From contig PLZV01000013.1 of NCBI GenBank assembly GCA_003152315.1, positions 125,625-189,624 on the forward strand: a DNA stretch of 64,000 nt, read 5' to 3'. This stretch comes from Verrucomicrobiota bacterium. Its GTDB lineage: Bacteria > Verrucomicrobiota > Verrucomicrobiia > Palsa-1439. A program made the translations under genes and the position numbers. Below the pieces are notes generated by a model. That model saw only the letters and a program-made list of their open reading frames with translations, was not told where the DNA came from and ran no database searches. Positions 1-9,129 of this stretch are shown here, piece by piece (position 1 is the first letter of the stretch; each line of letters opens with the position of its first letter).

Positions 1-674
1 GCCTCTGGGGTACAGTGAAACTGAAACTCAAACGGTAGCGTTTGATAGAGCGCCTTGGGATCGTTGACGATCGGTACATCCAGTGAGTCGGAGCCGTTAT
101 TGGATTCGACTTCCGACCGGCGAATTTGGGTAATGTCATCCACGCGGCTTTCGATGAGCAAGGAGCTGATTTTTTCGATGGCGCGAAGTTGCTTCACCAA
201 CAAGGTCACGACGCGTTTGGTGTCCTCGTCGGAAAGATTGCGGGCGGGGATGGTCGGTGGTGTCCCGGCGTAACGGCTGAACCCGAAGGCGAATCCGTCC
301 ACGATTTTGACATTCTCGCCGGCCGCTTGCCGCAATTTGGCCAGTTGGGAGGCCATCATTTGCAGGAAGGCCACGGGCCGCAAATCAGGCGGTGCATGAA
401 TCCGACTGTGGGCGACGTTGGCCAGAAGCTCCTGATACAGGTGGTCAACCTGCGCGCGGTCCTGTTTTAGGATGTCAATGTTCTCTTTCGCCGGGGCGGG
501 CTTGGTCTGTAGCAGATGGTTGAGCTCTGACATTTGTTCTGTCAGGGCGGCATCGATTTCCGCCTTCTTTCCCGACGCCTGCTGCTGGAGCCAGACTACC
601 ACTCCGAGCACGACTAGGAACGCCGCAACAAAGGCGACGATCATTGCATGTTTTTTCAACCACGAGACGTTCAT
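1..674 (-). CDS. PilO-like / Amuc_1100-like pilus-associated inner-membrane protein (partial, cut by left edge)
   Basis: The reading frame is open from ATG at 674 to the window edge, at least 224 codons, with the C-terminus missing. It starts with a short cytoplasmic end (MNVSWLKKH), one hydrophobic segment at about residues 10-28, then a charged, probably coiled-coil stretch and a mixed alpha/beta periplasmic region. This is the layout of PilO-family type IV pilus proteins. The start lies one base after the TGA stop of the PilM-PilN gene, so the two are probably translationally coupled. In Akkermansia the equivalent neighbour of the PilM-like gene is Amuc_1100, and I infer the same family here from position and topology rather than from a strong motif. 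Confidence 0.72.
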   Translation of the reverse strand, partial: MNVSWLKKHAMIVAFVAAFLVVLGVVVWLQQQASGKKAEIDAALTEQMSELNHLLQTKPAPAKENIDILKQDRAQVDHLYQELLANVAHSRIHAPPDLRPVAFLQMMASQLAKLRQAAGENVKIVDGFAFGFSRYAGTPPTIPARNLSDEDTKRVVTLLVKQLRAIEKISSLLIESRVDDITQIRRSEVESNNGSDSLDVPIVNDPKALYQTLPFEFQFHCTPE

Positions 675-675
675 G

Positions 676-2454
676 TCACATTGGGAGCGGTTTTGCCAGT
701 TTGGCGCGCAAGGTGAAGGTGAAAGTTTGGCTCTGCGACATCGGATTTGGCGGCACGTCGATCACCACGCCGGCCTTGTCATAGAAATCTGTCGATTCGC
801 TCAGTCTCTTGGCGAAATCGTAGACCAACTGAATGTCGCGCTCGGGATTTTCAACCGAATGAATCCCCGCGCCTTCAATGTGGAGTTCGCCGATGGTCCT
901 GGTCGAACCGGCAGCCGGAGCGCTGGTTGGGGCGGCTTCTGACTCGGATTCTTCGGCCCCAGGGCGTTGGCGAATGTGACTACCATGGGCGGGGCCGGAC
1001 GTGGGAGCCGGGCCACCAGAAGCGGTTTCTGCCTGCGGGGTGAGCGAGACAATCCAAATATTGGAGCCGAGACGCTGGTTGAGGTCCTGTAATAACTCAG
1101 GCCACAACGAGCGTTGATGTACCAGCGAAACAATCTGGTCCGCCTTGCCATTCAATTCTGCAAGTTGCTCCTGCTCACGGGTGAGCTTCTGGCTGAGGTC
1201 ATTGAGGTTGTTGACCTTGTCCGTCACGACATCCAGTTGGCGCCTCGTCAGATTCATCGTCTTCTGGGTGTAACCCAGCCAGCACAGCGGAATGAGCAGT
1301 ACGCAGACTCCAGCCCCGGCCAGGTAGGGGCGTTTGTGTCTCATCTGTTGGCGGGTGCGTACTGAGTTGGGAAGGAGATCGACCTCGATGGGGCATTCGG
1401 TGTGCTTGCGCAAGCCCAAACCGACAACTTCGCCGAAGAAATGCGCAGAGCGGGCGAGTTCTTCGCGTGAAATGCGCGGGTCAATTTCAACGTTGCGGAA
1501 AGGGTTGAAGTATTCGATCTCTGTCTGGATCTTTTCCTTAAAAAAACGGTCCGTGTAGGGAATGATCGAGCTTCCGCCGGAAAGCAGGACGCGCGCGGGT
1601 GGGCTGCCGCCTTGTTGACCCTTATAGAAATTGATCGAGCGGGCAATCTCGGCGTGCAACCGGGTCATTACGTTGCGAATGATTTTGCTGACGCGCGCCT
1701 GCGTTTCGCTCTCGGGCTCCTCGTAGGCGCCTCCCAGCGCGACGAAGCCCTGGACTTTCTTCATCTGCTCGGCTTCGAGGAATGGGACGTTGAACTCCGC
1801 CGCGATGCTTTGCGTGATTGCGTTGCCGGCGATGGGAATCGACCGCGAAAAGACGCGATTCTGTTCCAGGAACAAAAGATTGGTCGTGCGTGCGCCGAGA
1901 TCGACGACCATGGTGCAGCCTTCCAGGTCACCATAGTTATAGCGGACGGCATTATACAACGCCATCGGCGCCACATCCACCATCTCGGTATGCAACCCGC
2001 ACGACTCGACGCCCTCAGTCAGGTCCTCAATGATGTCACTTTTGATCGCCAGGAGCACGACCTCCAGTTCGCCTTGCGGGTTCTTGCCGAGCAACTGGTA
2101 GTCCCAAATAACTTCGTCGATCGGGAAGGGTACATTTTGCTGCGCTTCGTACTGGATGATCTGCACGACCTTCGACTCATCGACGGGCGGCAGCTTGACA
2201 AACCGTGTGAAGACGGACTGTCCGGAGACGCTGAAAACGACGTTGGTGGCCTTGATGTTTTTCTCGCGCACGACATTACGCACGGTGGAAACGATCAACG
2301 CCTTGCGGTTTTCCTCGTGCTCGGGGTCGATGCCGAGATCAGCAAAGTTAAAATTCGTCAGGCGCAGCCCTTGACCCTTGGATGCCTGAAACTCGCCAAC
2401 TTTGACTGTCGAGGCGCCAATATCCAGAGCCAAAATTCGCTCAGAACCTAACAT
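676..2454 (-). CDS. PilM-PilN fusion, type IV pilus assembly platform protein
   Basis: 592 aa. Residues 1 to about 345 are an actin-like ATPase of the PilM/FtsA type: the phosphate-1 loop LALDIGASTVKVGE near the N-terminus, VVDLGARTTNLLF mid-protein and LLSGGSSIIPYTD later. From about residue 355 the protein turns into PilN: the IEVDLLPN motif that in PilN binds PilM, a basic stretch, one transmembrane helix (about 372-392), a coiled coil and a periplasmic domain with SNIWIVSLTPQ. In most bacteria these are two proteins joined by that N-terminal PilN peptide, and here they are one chain. A 40-residue low-complexity insert rich in Pro, Ala, Ser and Glu lies in the periplasmic part. The gene is followed after one base by the PilO-like gene. 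Confidence 0.9.
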   Translation of the reverse strand: MLGSERILALDIGASTVKVGEFQASKGQGLRLTNFNFADLGIDPEHEENRKALIVSTVRNVVREKNIKATNVVFSVSGQSVFTRFVKLPPVDESKVVQIIQYEAQQNVPFPIDEVIWDYQLLGKNPQGELEVVLLAIKSDIIEDLTEGVESCGLHTEMVDVAPMALYNAVRYNYGDLEGCTMVVDLGARTTNLLFLEQNRVFSRSIPIAGNAITQSIAAEFNVPFLEAEQMKKVQGFVALGGAYEEPESETQARVSKIIRNVMTRLHAEIARSINFYKGQQGGSPPARVLLSGGSSIIPYTDRFFKEKIQTEIEYFNPFRNVEIDPRISREELARSAHFFGEVVGLGLRKHTECPIEVDLLPNSVRTRQQMRHKRPYLAGAGVCVLLIPLCWLGYTQKTMNLTRRQLDVVTDKVNNLNDLSQKLTREQEQLAELNGKADQIVSLVHQRSLWPELLQDLNQRLGSNIWIVSLTPQAETASGGPAPTSGPAHGSHIRQRPGAEESESEAAPTSAPAAGSTRTIGELHIEGAGIHSVENPERDIQLVYDFAKRLSESTDFYDKAGVVIDVPPNPMSQSQTFTFTLRAKLAKPLPM

Positions 2455-2500
2455 GAGTCGTCTGTATTCGCTTCCTGATTACGGCGTCGGTTTGGGTGCC

Positions 2501-2638
2501 TCATAGCGATCGGCAAATGGTCCTAATCTTGAAAGCGGCCGTGCTTTCGGTATCTGGAGCCTGAGCAAAACTGAGAAGGGCGGGTATCAGAAACGCGACA
2601 GACACCGTACATGTTAAAATTGTTTTTCGATTACTCAT
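2501..2638 (-). CDS. Small secreted peptide, 45 aa, upstream of the pilus genes
   Basis: ATG at 2638 is preceded at 5 nt by a clear GGAGG ribosome site (complement of 2644-2648). The product has a classical signal peptide (MSNRKTILTCTVSVAFLIP, then ALLSFAQA) and only about 19 mature residues. It ends 46 bases before the PilM-PilN start on the same strand. No family is recognised. It may be a real short exported peptide, a leader for the pilus operon, or the 5' stub of a decayed secreted protein. The good ribosome site and signal sequence argue against pure chance. Confidence 0.42.
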   Translation of the reverse strand: MSNRKTILTCTVSVAFLIPALLSFAQAPDTESTAAFKIRTICRSL

Positions 2639-2798
2639 TCGTGCCTCCTGCGGGTACGCGCCTAATCCCAGTACGACGGAGAATCTTCCCGTCGATAGAA
2701 TGTAAAGTGGCCTGCCACATCGGTCAACAGCAAAAGCGACCGTTCCCAGATTTGCACCCGCGGACACGGGCATATTTGGTGCTATTTACAACAATTGA

Positions 2799-4169
2799 AT
2801 GCGTCCCAACTACGATGTCGTGTGCGTTGCCTTGCATCCAGCGGGCTCCCTGCCCTGCCGCGCCGTGCTTTTGGCCGGTGCGATCATCCTGCTTTCCGGC
2901 TGTGGTCAGCCCACCGTAGCGACGAATCCGGAAGTCGCCCAGACCACGACACCGGTCAGCGAGCAGCACATGGTCTTCACGGCGACGACAACCGACGCCG
3001 GACCACTTAGCGTGGAGGAACTGACCCGCAAGACTGCACTCGAAGCGGAATTGGCCAACGAACGCCCGACCCAGCGCCTGAAGCTGCGCGGTGGCCACGT
3101 CCTCGAGGGCCGCATCGTTTCCGAAACTCCTTCCACCATTCGCTTCCACGACGGCTTTGGGTACTCGGGTTTCGTCGTCGAATCGTACAAGCGCAGCGAT
3201 GTACTCGCAGTGGAAACGTTACCCGCAGCTTCCTTTGAGGTGACGCCGGGCGACGTGCGTTTCAGTGTGGAGTTTCCCCAATACCATTTCGTCAAATCCC
3301 CGCCCTATACGATCGTCACGGATGAATCATTTGGCGAAGTGCAGAAGATCCTGGTGCTCCTCGCCGATCTGCGCGAGCAACTCCACCAGCGGTTTGCTCC
3401 GCTCATCAAGCAGGATGGTGAACTGCACAACATCCACGTCGTGTTCTTCGGCTCCGAGGAGGCGTTCCGCAAGTACGCGTTGCGCGTCGCGCCATCCTTC
3501 GTCAATAGCGCGGGCTTTTTCTCTTCCGGCGAGAACCGACTCGCCTTGCTCAATCAGTTGGGTACGTCCCGCTATACGGACGCGCAAGTCCGTCTCGATG
3601 AACGCAGCCACCGGTTGAGCAATTTCGCCGACGCGGGACCGCAACTCGCCGCGCTGCGATCCGACATGACTTCCGAGGCGAAGTCGATGAACGAGCGGCT
3701 GATCCGTCATGAAGGCGCGCACCAGCTTTTTCACGCGTACCACGTTCACTCACGCTTCGGACTGGAACCGACCTGGCTCACGGAAGGCCTCGCGCAATAC
3801 TGTGAGACGCCCGAGATCGGTCGCTACCACGCGACACTGGCTGGGCGCGTAATGCGCGCGCGCAAAGCCGGTCAACTACTGCCACTGAAAACGCTGCTCA
3901 ATCATCGTGATCCCTCCGGTTTTTTTGCGCTGGGCGAAGGGAACATCGAACTGGCGTACGCGGAAAGTTGGGCGCTGGTGTACATGCTGATGCAGGACGA
4001 ACGTCGTGGCCGCTTCTTTGATTACGTCAAGTCCTACCGCGACATCGACAATTACCGCGCCGCGCAGGCCATGGAAAGGGCCGAGCCGGAAAAGTTGCTG
4101 GAAGCACAGTTGAAGATGAACCTCAACACACTTGAAAGCCAATGGGATTCTTTTATAACCCATCTGTAA
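2799..4169 (+). CDS. Lipoprotein with a gluzincin metalloprotease domain (DUF1570/peptidase MA-like)
   Basis: 456 aa. A signal sequence ends in a lipobox, LLSGC, with the lipidation cysteine at residue 35. A beta-rich region (about 95-160) precedes a zinc protease domain: HEGAH at 304-308 gives the two histidine ligands and catalytic Glu305, and Glu329 in WLTEGLAQY fits the third ligand of gluzincins. The substrate is unknown. Lipidation suggests it sits on the periplasmic side of a membrane. Its 3' end overlaps the start of the subtilase gene by 28 bases, so the two exported proteases are probably co-expressed. Confidence 0.78.
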   Translation: MRPNYDVVCVALHPAGSLPCRAVLLAGAIILLSGCGQPTVATNPEVAQTTTPVSEQHMVFTATTTDAGPLSVEELTRKTALEAELANERPTQRLKLRGGHVLEGRIVSETPSTIRFHDGFGYSGFVVESYKRSDVLAVETLPAASFEVTPGDVRFSVEFPQYHFVKSPPYTIVTDESFGEVQKILVLLADLREQLHQRFAPLIKQDGELHNIHVVFFGSEEAFRKYALRVAPSFVNSAGFFSSGENRLALLNQLGTSRYTDAQVRLDERSHRLSNFADAGPQLAALRSDMTSEAKSMNERLIRHEGAHQLFHAYHVHSRFGLEPTWLTEGLAQYCETPEIGRYHATLAGRVMRARKAGQLLPLKTLLNHRDPSGFFALGEGNIELAYAESWALVYMLMQDERRGRFFDYVKSYRDIDNYRAAQAMERAEPEKLLEAQLKMNLNTLESQWDSFITHL

Positions 4170-6091
4170 TTCGCCGCATTGTGGTGTACGGCGCATCCGT
4201 GCTGCTGCTCCTCGTCGTCTTGACGTTGGCGCGTGGTTTTGCACAGAGCGGACCACGGAGCCGGACGTCGCTGCTGACGTTTGACGGCCTCGAACACGCC
4301 TTGCTCGGTGACACCAAGAAACCTCTCGACCGCGATTCAACCCTCGCGCTACGCCATGAGATCGCCGATGGCAACGGCGACCAGGGCAATCCCATCCACG
4401 ATAAACAGGTCGTTTATGCCTCTGCCCGCGACATCCCGGCGCACGACGATGCCGGTCGCCCGAATTACGTACCGGGCCAACTGATCGTCCGTTTTCGCGG
4501 CGGTGTTTCGCACCACCGCCAGGATGAAATTGTCGATGAATTGGGCGCGCGCATCTTGCGAACCTTGGATGCCCACCGTGGCGAATATCTCGTGGTGCTG
4601 TCCGGGGGAGTGTCCGTACCCACCGCCGCGCAGCAATTCGCCGGGCTTCAGGAAATCGATTTTGCGGAGCCGAATATTCTCCATTACATCAATGATCTGC
4701 CCAACGACTCATTGTACACCGCGTTCGATGGTCAGCCGACGGAACTCCAGCGGTGGTACTTCAATGGGATCGATACTGACAGCAATCTCAACGCCGAAGC
4801 CGCCTGGAACATTACCACGGGCAGTTCAAACATTATTATCGCTGTGATCGACACGGGGGTCGCCATTAACCATCCCGATCTCGCCGCCAACATTTGGACG
4901 AATCCGGACGGGAACGGCACTAACGGCGACGGCTATGTTGACGACATCCATGGCTGGGATTTTTACAACAACGACAATGACCCGAACCCCGACCTCGGCG
5001 ACGGCACGAGCGGCGATGGCAACGTCTTCCACGGCACGTTCGTGGCCGGCGTTGCGGCCGCCGTTTCTGACAACCACGAGGGTGTCGTAGGCGCGAGCTG
5101 GCACAGCAAGATCATGCCTTTGAAAGTGTTCACCAACACAGGCGGCGCGCCGGCCACGGCCATTGCCGAGGCGATTCGCTACGCCATCAACCATAACGCC
5201 AACGTCATCAATATGAGCTTCGGCAGTCCAATCTCGACCCGGATCATTTCCAGCGCTATCCAGGAAGCCTCGGCCAAAGGAGTCATTCTGGTGGCTGCTG
5301 CCGGTAACAACAATTCCAACCGCCACAGTTATCCCGCCTGCTATCCCGGCGTCATCTCCGTGGGCGGCACGGGTAGCGGGAGCGTGCTGAGTGCTGGCAG
5401 TTCCACTAATATGAGCGCCCGGGCCAGTTTCTCCGAATTCGGCCCGAAGGCGGTTGACGTCGTGGCGCCCGCAGTTGACATCGTCAGTACCGCCGTTCTC
5501 AGCAAGACGGACGAAGCCAATGGCGAAGGCAAGGCTGGAGATTTCAGTTACTTTTACGGGAACGGCACCTCGTTCTCTTCGCCGCTCGTCGCCGGCGAAG
5601 CCGCGTTGCTCCTGGCACGCGCCGAGGAACTCGGGCTCGGCGGTTCCATCAGCGCCAACAGCATCGAGCGCGTTATCCTCAATGCCACCACCCCTCTTGG
5701 CGATGACCCTACCACACTGCCGGACGCCGGACCGAACTGGGCTGGCCACGGACGTGTCGATTTTCTGGCGGCTGTCCAACAAATCGGCCCGGACCTCGTC
5801 ACGGCGCCCAAGGCGCCCCTCAAGATGTCCGCGCAGGTGGCGGATCCGGGTGCCGTGGAATTGACCTGGGCCGACGGCTCAAACAACGAGCAAGGTTTCG
5901 TGATTGAACGGGCCGAAAGAGACGGCGGTAGCATCGGCAGTTTTGACGTCATTGCCGAGGTGAGCCGCGGCAGCACCAACTACACCGACAATAGCGTTGC
6001 GTCCGGTGCCACCTACGTCTATCGCGTAGCGGCTTTTAACGTTGCGGCCACCAACTGCATCCGCCGCGCCGCGACAGTGACGACGCCGTAA
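4142..6091 (+). CDS. Secreted subtilisin-like serine protease (S8) with a C-terminal Fn3-like domain
   Basis: 649 aa. An N-terminal hydrophobic export segment (about 12-35) is followed by a pro-domain of the fervidolysin type (VPGQLIVRFRGG through FAEPNILHYI). The catalytic triad is Asp237 (AVIDTGV), His297 (FHGTFVAG) and Ser477 (NGTSFSSP), all in standard contexts. A fibronectin-III-like domain fills about 555-649 (VELTWADGSNNEQGFVIER to TYVYRVAAFN). No sorting signal follows, so it is probably released or held by Fn3 contacts. The start overlaps the metalloprotease gene by 28 bases, implying translational coupling. Confidence 0.9.
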   Translation: MGFFYNPSVIRRIVVYGASVLLLLVVLTLARGFAQSGPRSRTSLLTFDGLEHALLGDTKKPLDRDSTLALRHEIADGNGDQGNPIHDKQVVYASARDIPAHDDAGRPNYVPGQLIVRFRGGVSHHRQDEIVDELGARILRTLDAHRGEYLVVLSGGVSVPTAAQQFAGLQEIDFAEPNILHYINDLPNDSLYTAFDGQPTELQRWYFNGIDTDSNLNAEAAWNITTGSSNIIIAVIDTGVAINHPDLAANIWTNPDGNGTNGDGYVDDIHGWDFYNNDNDPNPDLGDGTSGDGNVFHGTFVAGVAAAVSDNHEGVVGASWHSKIMPLKVFTNTGGAPATAIAEAIRYAINHNANVINMSFGSPISTRIISSAIQEASAKGVILVAAAGNNNSNRHSYPACYPGVISVGGTGSGSVLSAGSSTNMSARASFSEFGPKAVDVVAPAVDIVSTAVLSKTDEANGEGKAGDFSYFYGNGTSFSSPLVAGEAALLLARAEELGLGGSISANSIERVILNATTPLGDDPTTLPDAGPNWAGHGRVDFLAAVQQIGPDLVTAPKAPLKMSAQVADPGAVELTWADGSNNEQGFVIERAERDGGSIGSFDVIAEVSRGSTNYTDNSVASGATYVYRVAAFNVAATNCIRRAATVTTP

Positions 6092-6116
6092 AGGTGCTTA
6101 GGGGGACAGGTGGCGC

Positions 6117-7919
6117 CTACGGCGCCAGTCGCGCGCGGTAGGACCGAGGTGGGATGTTGGTGGCGGCGCCCACGTCGAGGTAGTTGGTGACCACGCCCGG
6201 AGTAGTGTTATTCGTCACGACGAAGATGTCGGTAAAGTCGTCCGTGATATGATGGCCGTGGGTTTTCCGAGACGTACCCTGCAAAGCGTTAATCTGTCCC
6301 GGTCCCATCAACCACGTGACCACCAGGTCGTTCCCTTCCCGAGAAACGGAAGTAACGCCGAATGCATCCGGGTCGAGCACCACGCTCCCGACGACAAGCG
6401 TACCCCCGGTGTGGACGAGGCTGCTGCAGGTATTCGTCATGACCAGCTTGTCGACACGCACTACGCCACTGCCAAGAGTCAATTGGCCGTTCCGAACGTC
6501 GATGAATCCTGTGCCGGTGGGGTTGGTCACCGTCACCCGACCGCCATCCACGGAGGCGTAGCCGACAGCGAGATCATCGCTGCAATCTCCCAGCGTGATT
6601 CCTTCGGAGGCTGTGACTGAGCCGCCGTCGACCATAAGCGTACCCTCAGCAAATCTGCCCAGTTCGATTGTCCTGGCTGCCAGTCGGCCACCGGAAACGA
6701 TGCATTGCCCCTCGTCATCTACCACTATCGGGGCATTCGTAACGACCAGTTGTCCACCGGTTATGGAAACAGTCGCGTCGGAATTCTCCACGCCAATCTG
6801 GAGATTTGAACTGAGGATCGAAACGCCGCCGTCGATAAACAGCCCGCCGGTTGACTGATTGGCACCGACATAAACATCGCGCGCGCGAAAGAGTCCGTGA
6901 AAAACTGCCATGTTGCCGCTGGATGGCGTCCCCAGGCCGAGACGCGTCTCGCCGTTAGTGACGACGAGCTTGCCGCCATTCAAGGAGACGCTGCCAGAGC
7001 CCTGCTCGCCGCCGCCAATGCCGAGTTGCCCACCCACGGTGACGCTGCCGTCATTGATCGTCAATATACCATCGCTCCTCGTCCCTCCTAGAAAGACATC
7101 CGCTGCGAGGAAACTGGCGTCCGACACGGTCAGGCTTCCAGAGCTTTCAAAGAAACCCCCGATGTCCGTCTCGTCGTTCGTAACGACAAGCAGCCCTCCG
7201 CTTGCCATGAGGAAACTGCCCGGAGAATTCTGAAGGCCATTGCCAACGGTCAGAGAGGAAGACAGGGTCATTGTTCCGCCAATGACTTCAATCGTTCCGC
7301 TAGAAGGGTTCCCCGAGGCAATCGTGACATCGCGTGCCCGTACGAGACCATTGGAAATAACGAGAAGCCCTACGGCGGGAGAAGACGAAGACGACGAAGT
7401 GGCGACCTCGAGGCTGCAGTTTGTCGTGATCAGTGAGCCGCCCGTGATAGCCATCGTGCCGTTATCCTGGAGTTGCCCACCCAGTAAACCATCGACGATC
7501 AGCGTGGATTTGGTGCTGATCAATTCTGACTCTCCGCCAGAGGAATTGTCGGGACCGATGCCAATAGTGAGACCGTTAAGAATGTGCAAGGCGATGGAGC
7601 GGGTACGATTGAGAAAGAGGGTGTTGCTGACACCGTCTGGAGCGCTGACAGTGAGATTGCTGATCGTAAGAGAACTGCGGAATTTATGGGCGGTGCGTGT
7701 GTTGATCGTCACTATCTTGCTGCTGGCGTTGCTGATGATCACTACGGATTGGGTGACGGAGGGCAAGCCGTCACCCCAGCGTATGGCTCTCTCCCATTTG
7801 CCACCGGATGGAGCGATCCAACTGTTGGTTGTTTGAGAGTGGGCGACACTTATCACCATAAGTGATGCAAAAACTATGAGTGTGGAACCAAATCGGTGAC
7901 ATGTCGGAACAGTGCTCAT
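6117..7919 (-). CDS. Secreted repeat protein with autotransporter-type (PATR-like) beta-helix repeats
   Basis: About 600 aa from the ATG at 7919, which I prefer to the longer frame because it begins directly with a signal peptide (STLIVFASLMVISVAHS). The rest is a long series of short glycine-, serine- and valine-rich units of the type GGQLVVTN, GSGSVSLNGGKLVVTN and SGNMAVFHG, typical of passenger-associated transport repeats that form a right-handed beta-helix. It ends in a globular stretch (SREGNDLVVTWLMGPGQI to PRSYRARLAP) common at the end of verrucomicrobial secreted proteins. No outer-membrane beta-barrel is encoded in the same chain. It ends 25 bases from the convergent subtilase gene. 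Confidence 0.78.
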   Translation of the reverse strand: MSTVPTCHRFGSTLIVFASLMVISVAHSQTTNSWIAPSGGKWERAIRWGDGLPSVTQSVVIISNASSKIVTINTRTAHKFRSSLTISNLTVSAPDGVSNTLFLNRTRSIALHILNGLTIGIGPDNSSGGESELISTKSTLIVDGLLGGQLQDNGTMAITGGSLITTNCSLEVATSSSSSSPAVGLLVISNGLVRARDVTIASGNPSSGTIEVIGGTMTLSSSLTVGNGLQNSPGSFLMASGGLLVVTNDETDIGGFFESSGSLTVSDASFLAADVFLGGTRSDGILTINDGSVTVGGQLGIGGGEQGSGSVSLNGGKLVVTNGETRLGLGTPSSGNMAVFHGLFRARDVYVGANQSTGGLFIDGGVSILSSNLQIGVENSDATVSITGGQLVVTNAPIVVDDEGQCIVSGGRLAARTIELGRFAEGTLMVDGGSVTASEGITLGDCSDDLAVGYASVDGGRVTVTNPTGTGFIDVRNGQLTLGSGVVRVDKLVMTNTCSSLVHTGGTLVVGSVVLDPDAFGVTSVSREGNDLVVTWLMGPGQINALQGTSRKTHGHHITDDFTDIFVVTNNTTPGVVTNYLDVGAATNIPPRSYRARLAP

Positions 7920-8073
7920 AGTGATAACTCTTAACAATCCCAAAAGAGGTACTGGAACAGAGCAAGGGCCGGATGTCGAGGTAATTGATGCTTTCCAAGC
8001 CGACATGGTTACAGGGTGAGGCCACATGCCGCCATTGGGCGTTCGGCAAGCCGGCGGCATACCCTGCAACAAC

Positions 8074-8949
<876 letters not shown>

Positions 8950-8976
8950 GGTGCTCGCCTAAGATGCAGCCATTAT

Positions 8977-9129
8977 ATGAATCCGAGCCGAAGATTTAAG
9001 GAAAATGTCTTGGTCGTCGGATTTTTTTCACTCAGCGTCGCCGTCGTGGTGATCCTCGTCGTCGGAGCGTGGAAGGCGCGAACATCGGCACGCCCGTCAA
9101 CTCCAGCGGCGGAGCAGGTCAACCACTAG
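8977..9129 (+). CDS. Small single-pass membrane protein, 50 aa
   Basis: A short frame starting at ATG 8977 encodes a basic N-terminus (MNPSRRFKEN), one strong transmembrane helix (about 11-32, VLVVGFFSLSVAVVVILVVG) and a short polar tail. It is divergent from purC and its last 33 bases overlap the 3' end of the convergent leucyl aminopeptidase gene. No family is recognised. The helix and basic flank look like a genuine small membrane protein, but a chance frame in GC-rich DNA cannot be excluded. Confidence 0.42.
   Translation: MNPSRRFKENVLVVGFFSLSVAVVVILVVGAWKARTSARPSTPAAEQVNH

Noticed and set aside
1612..2451. A 279-codon plus-strand frame opposite PilM
   Set aside because: It lies wholly inside the well-supported PilM domain on the other strand and has no recognisable protein character.
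4826..5782. A 318-codon minus-strand frame opposite the subtilase
   Set aside because: The subtilase triad is on the plus strand; the antisense product is rich in Gly, Val and Arg without domains.
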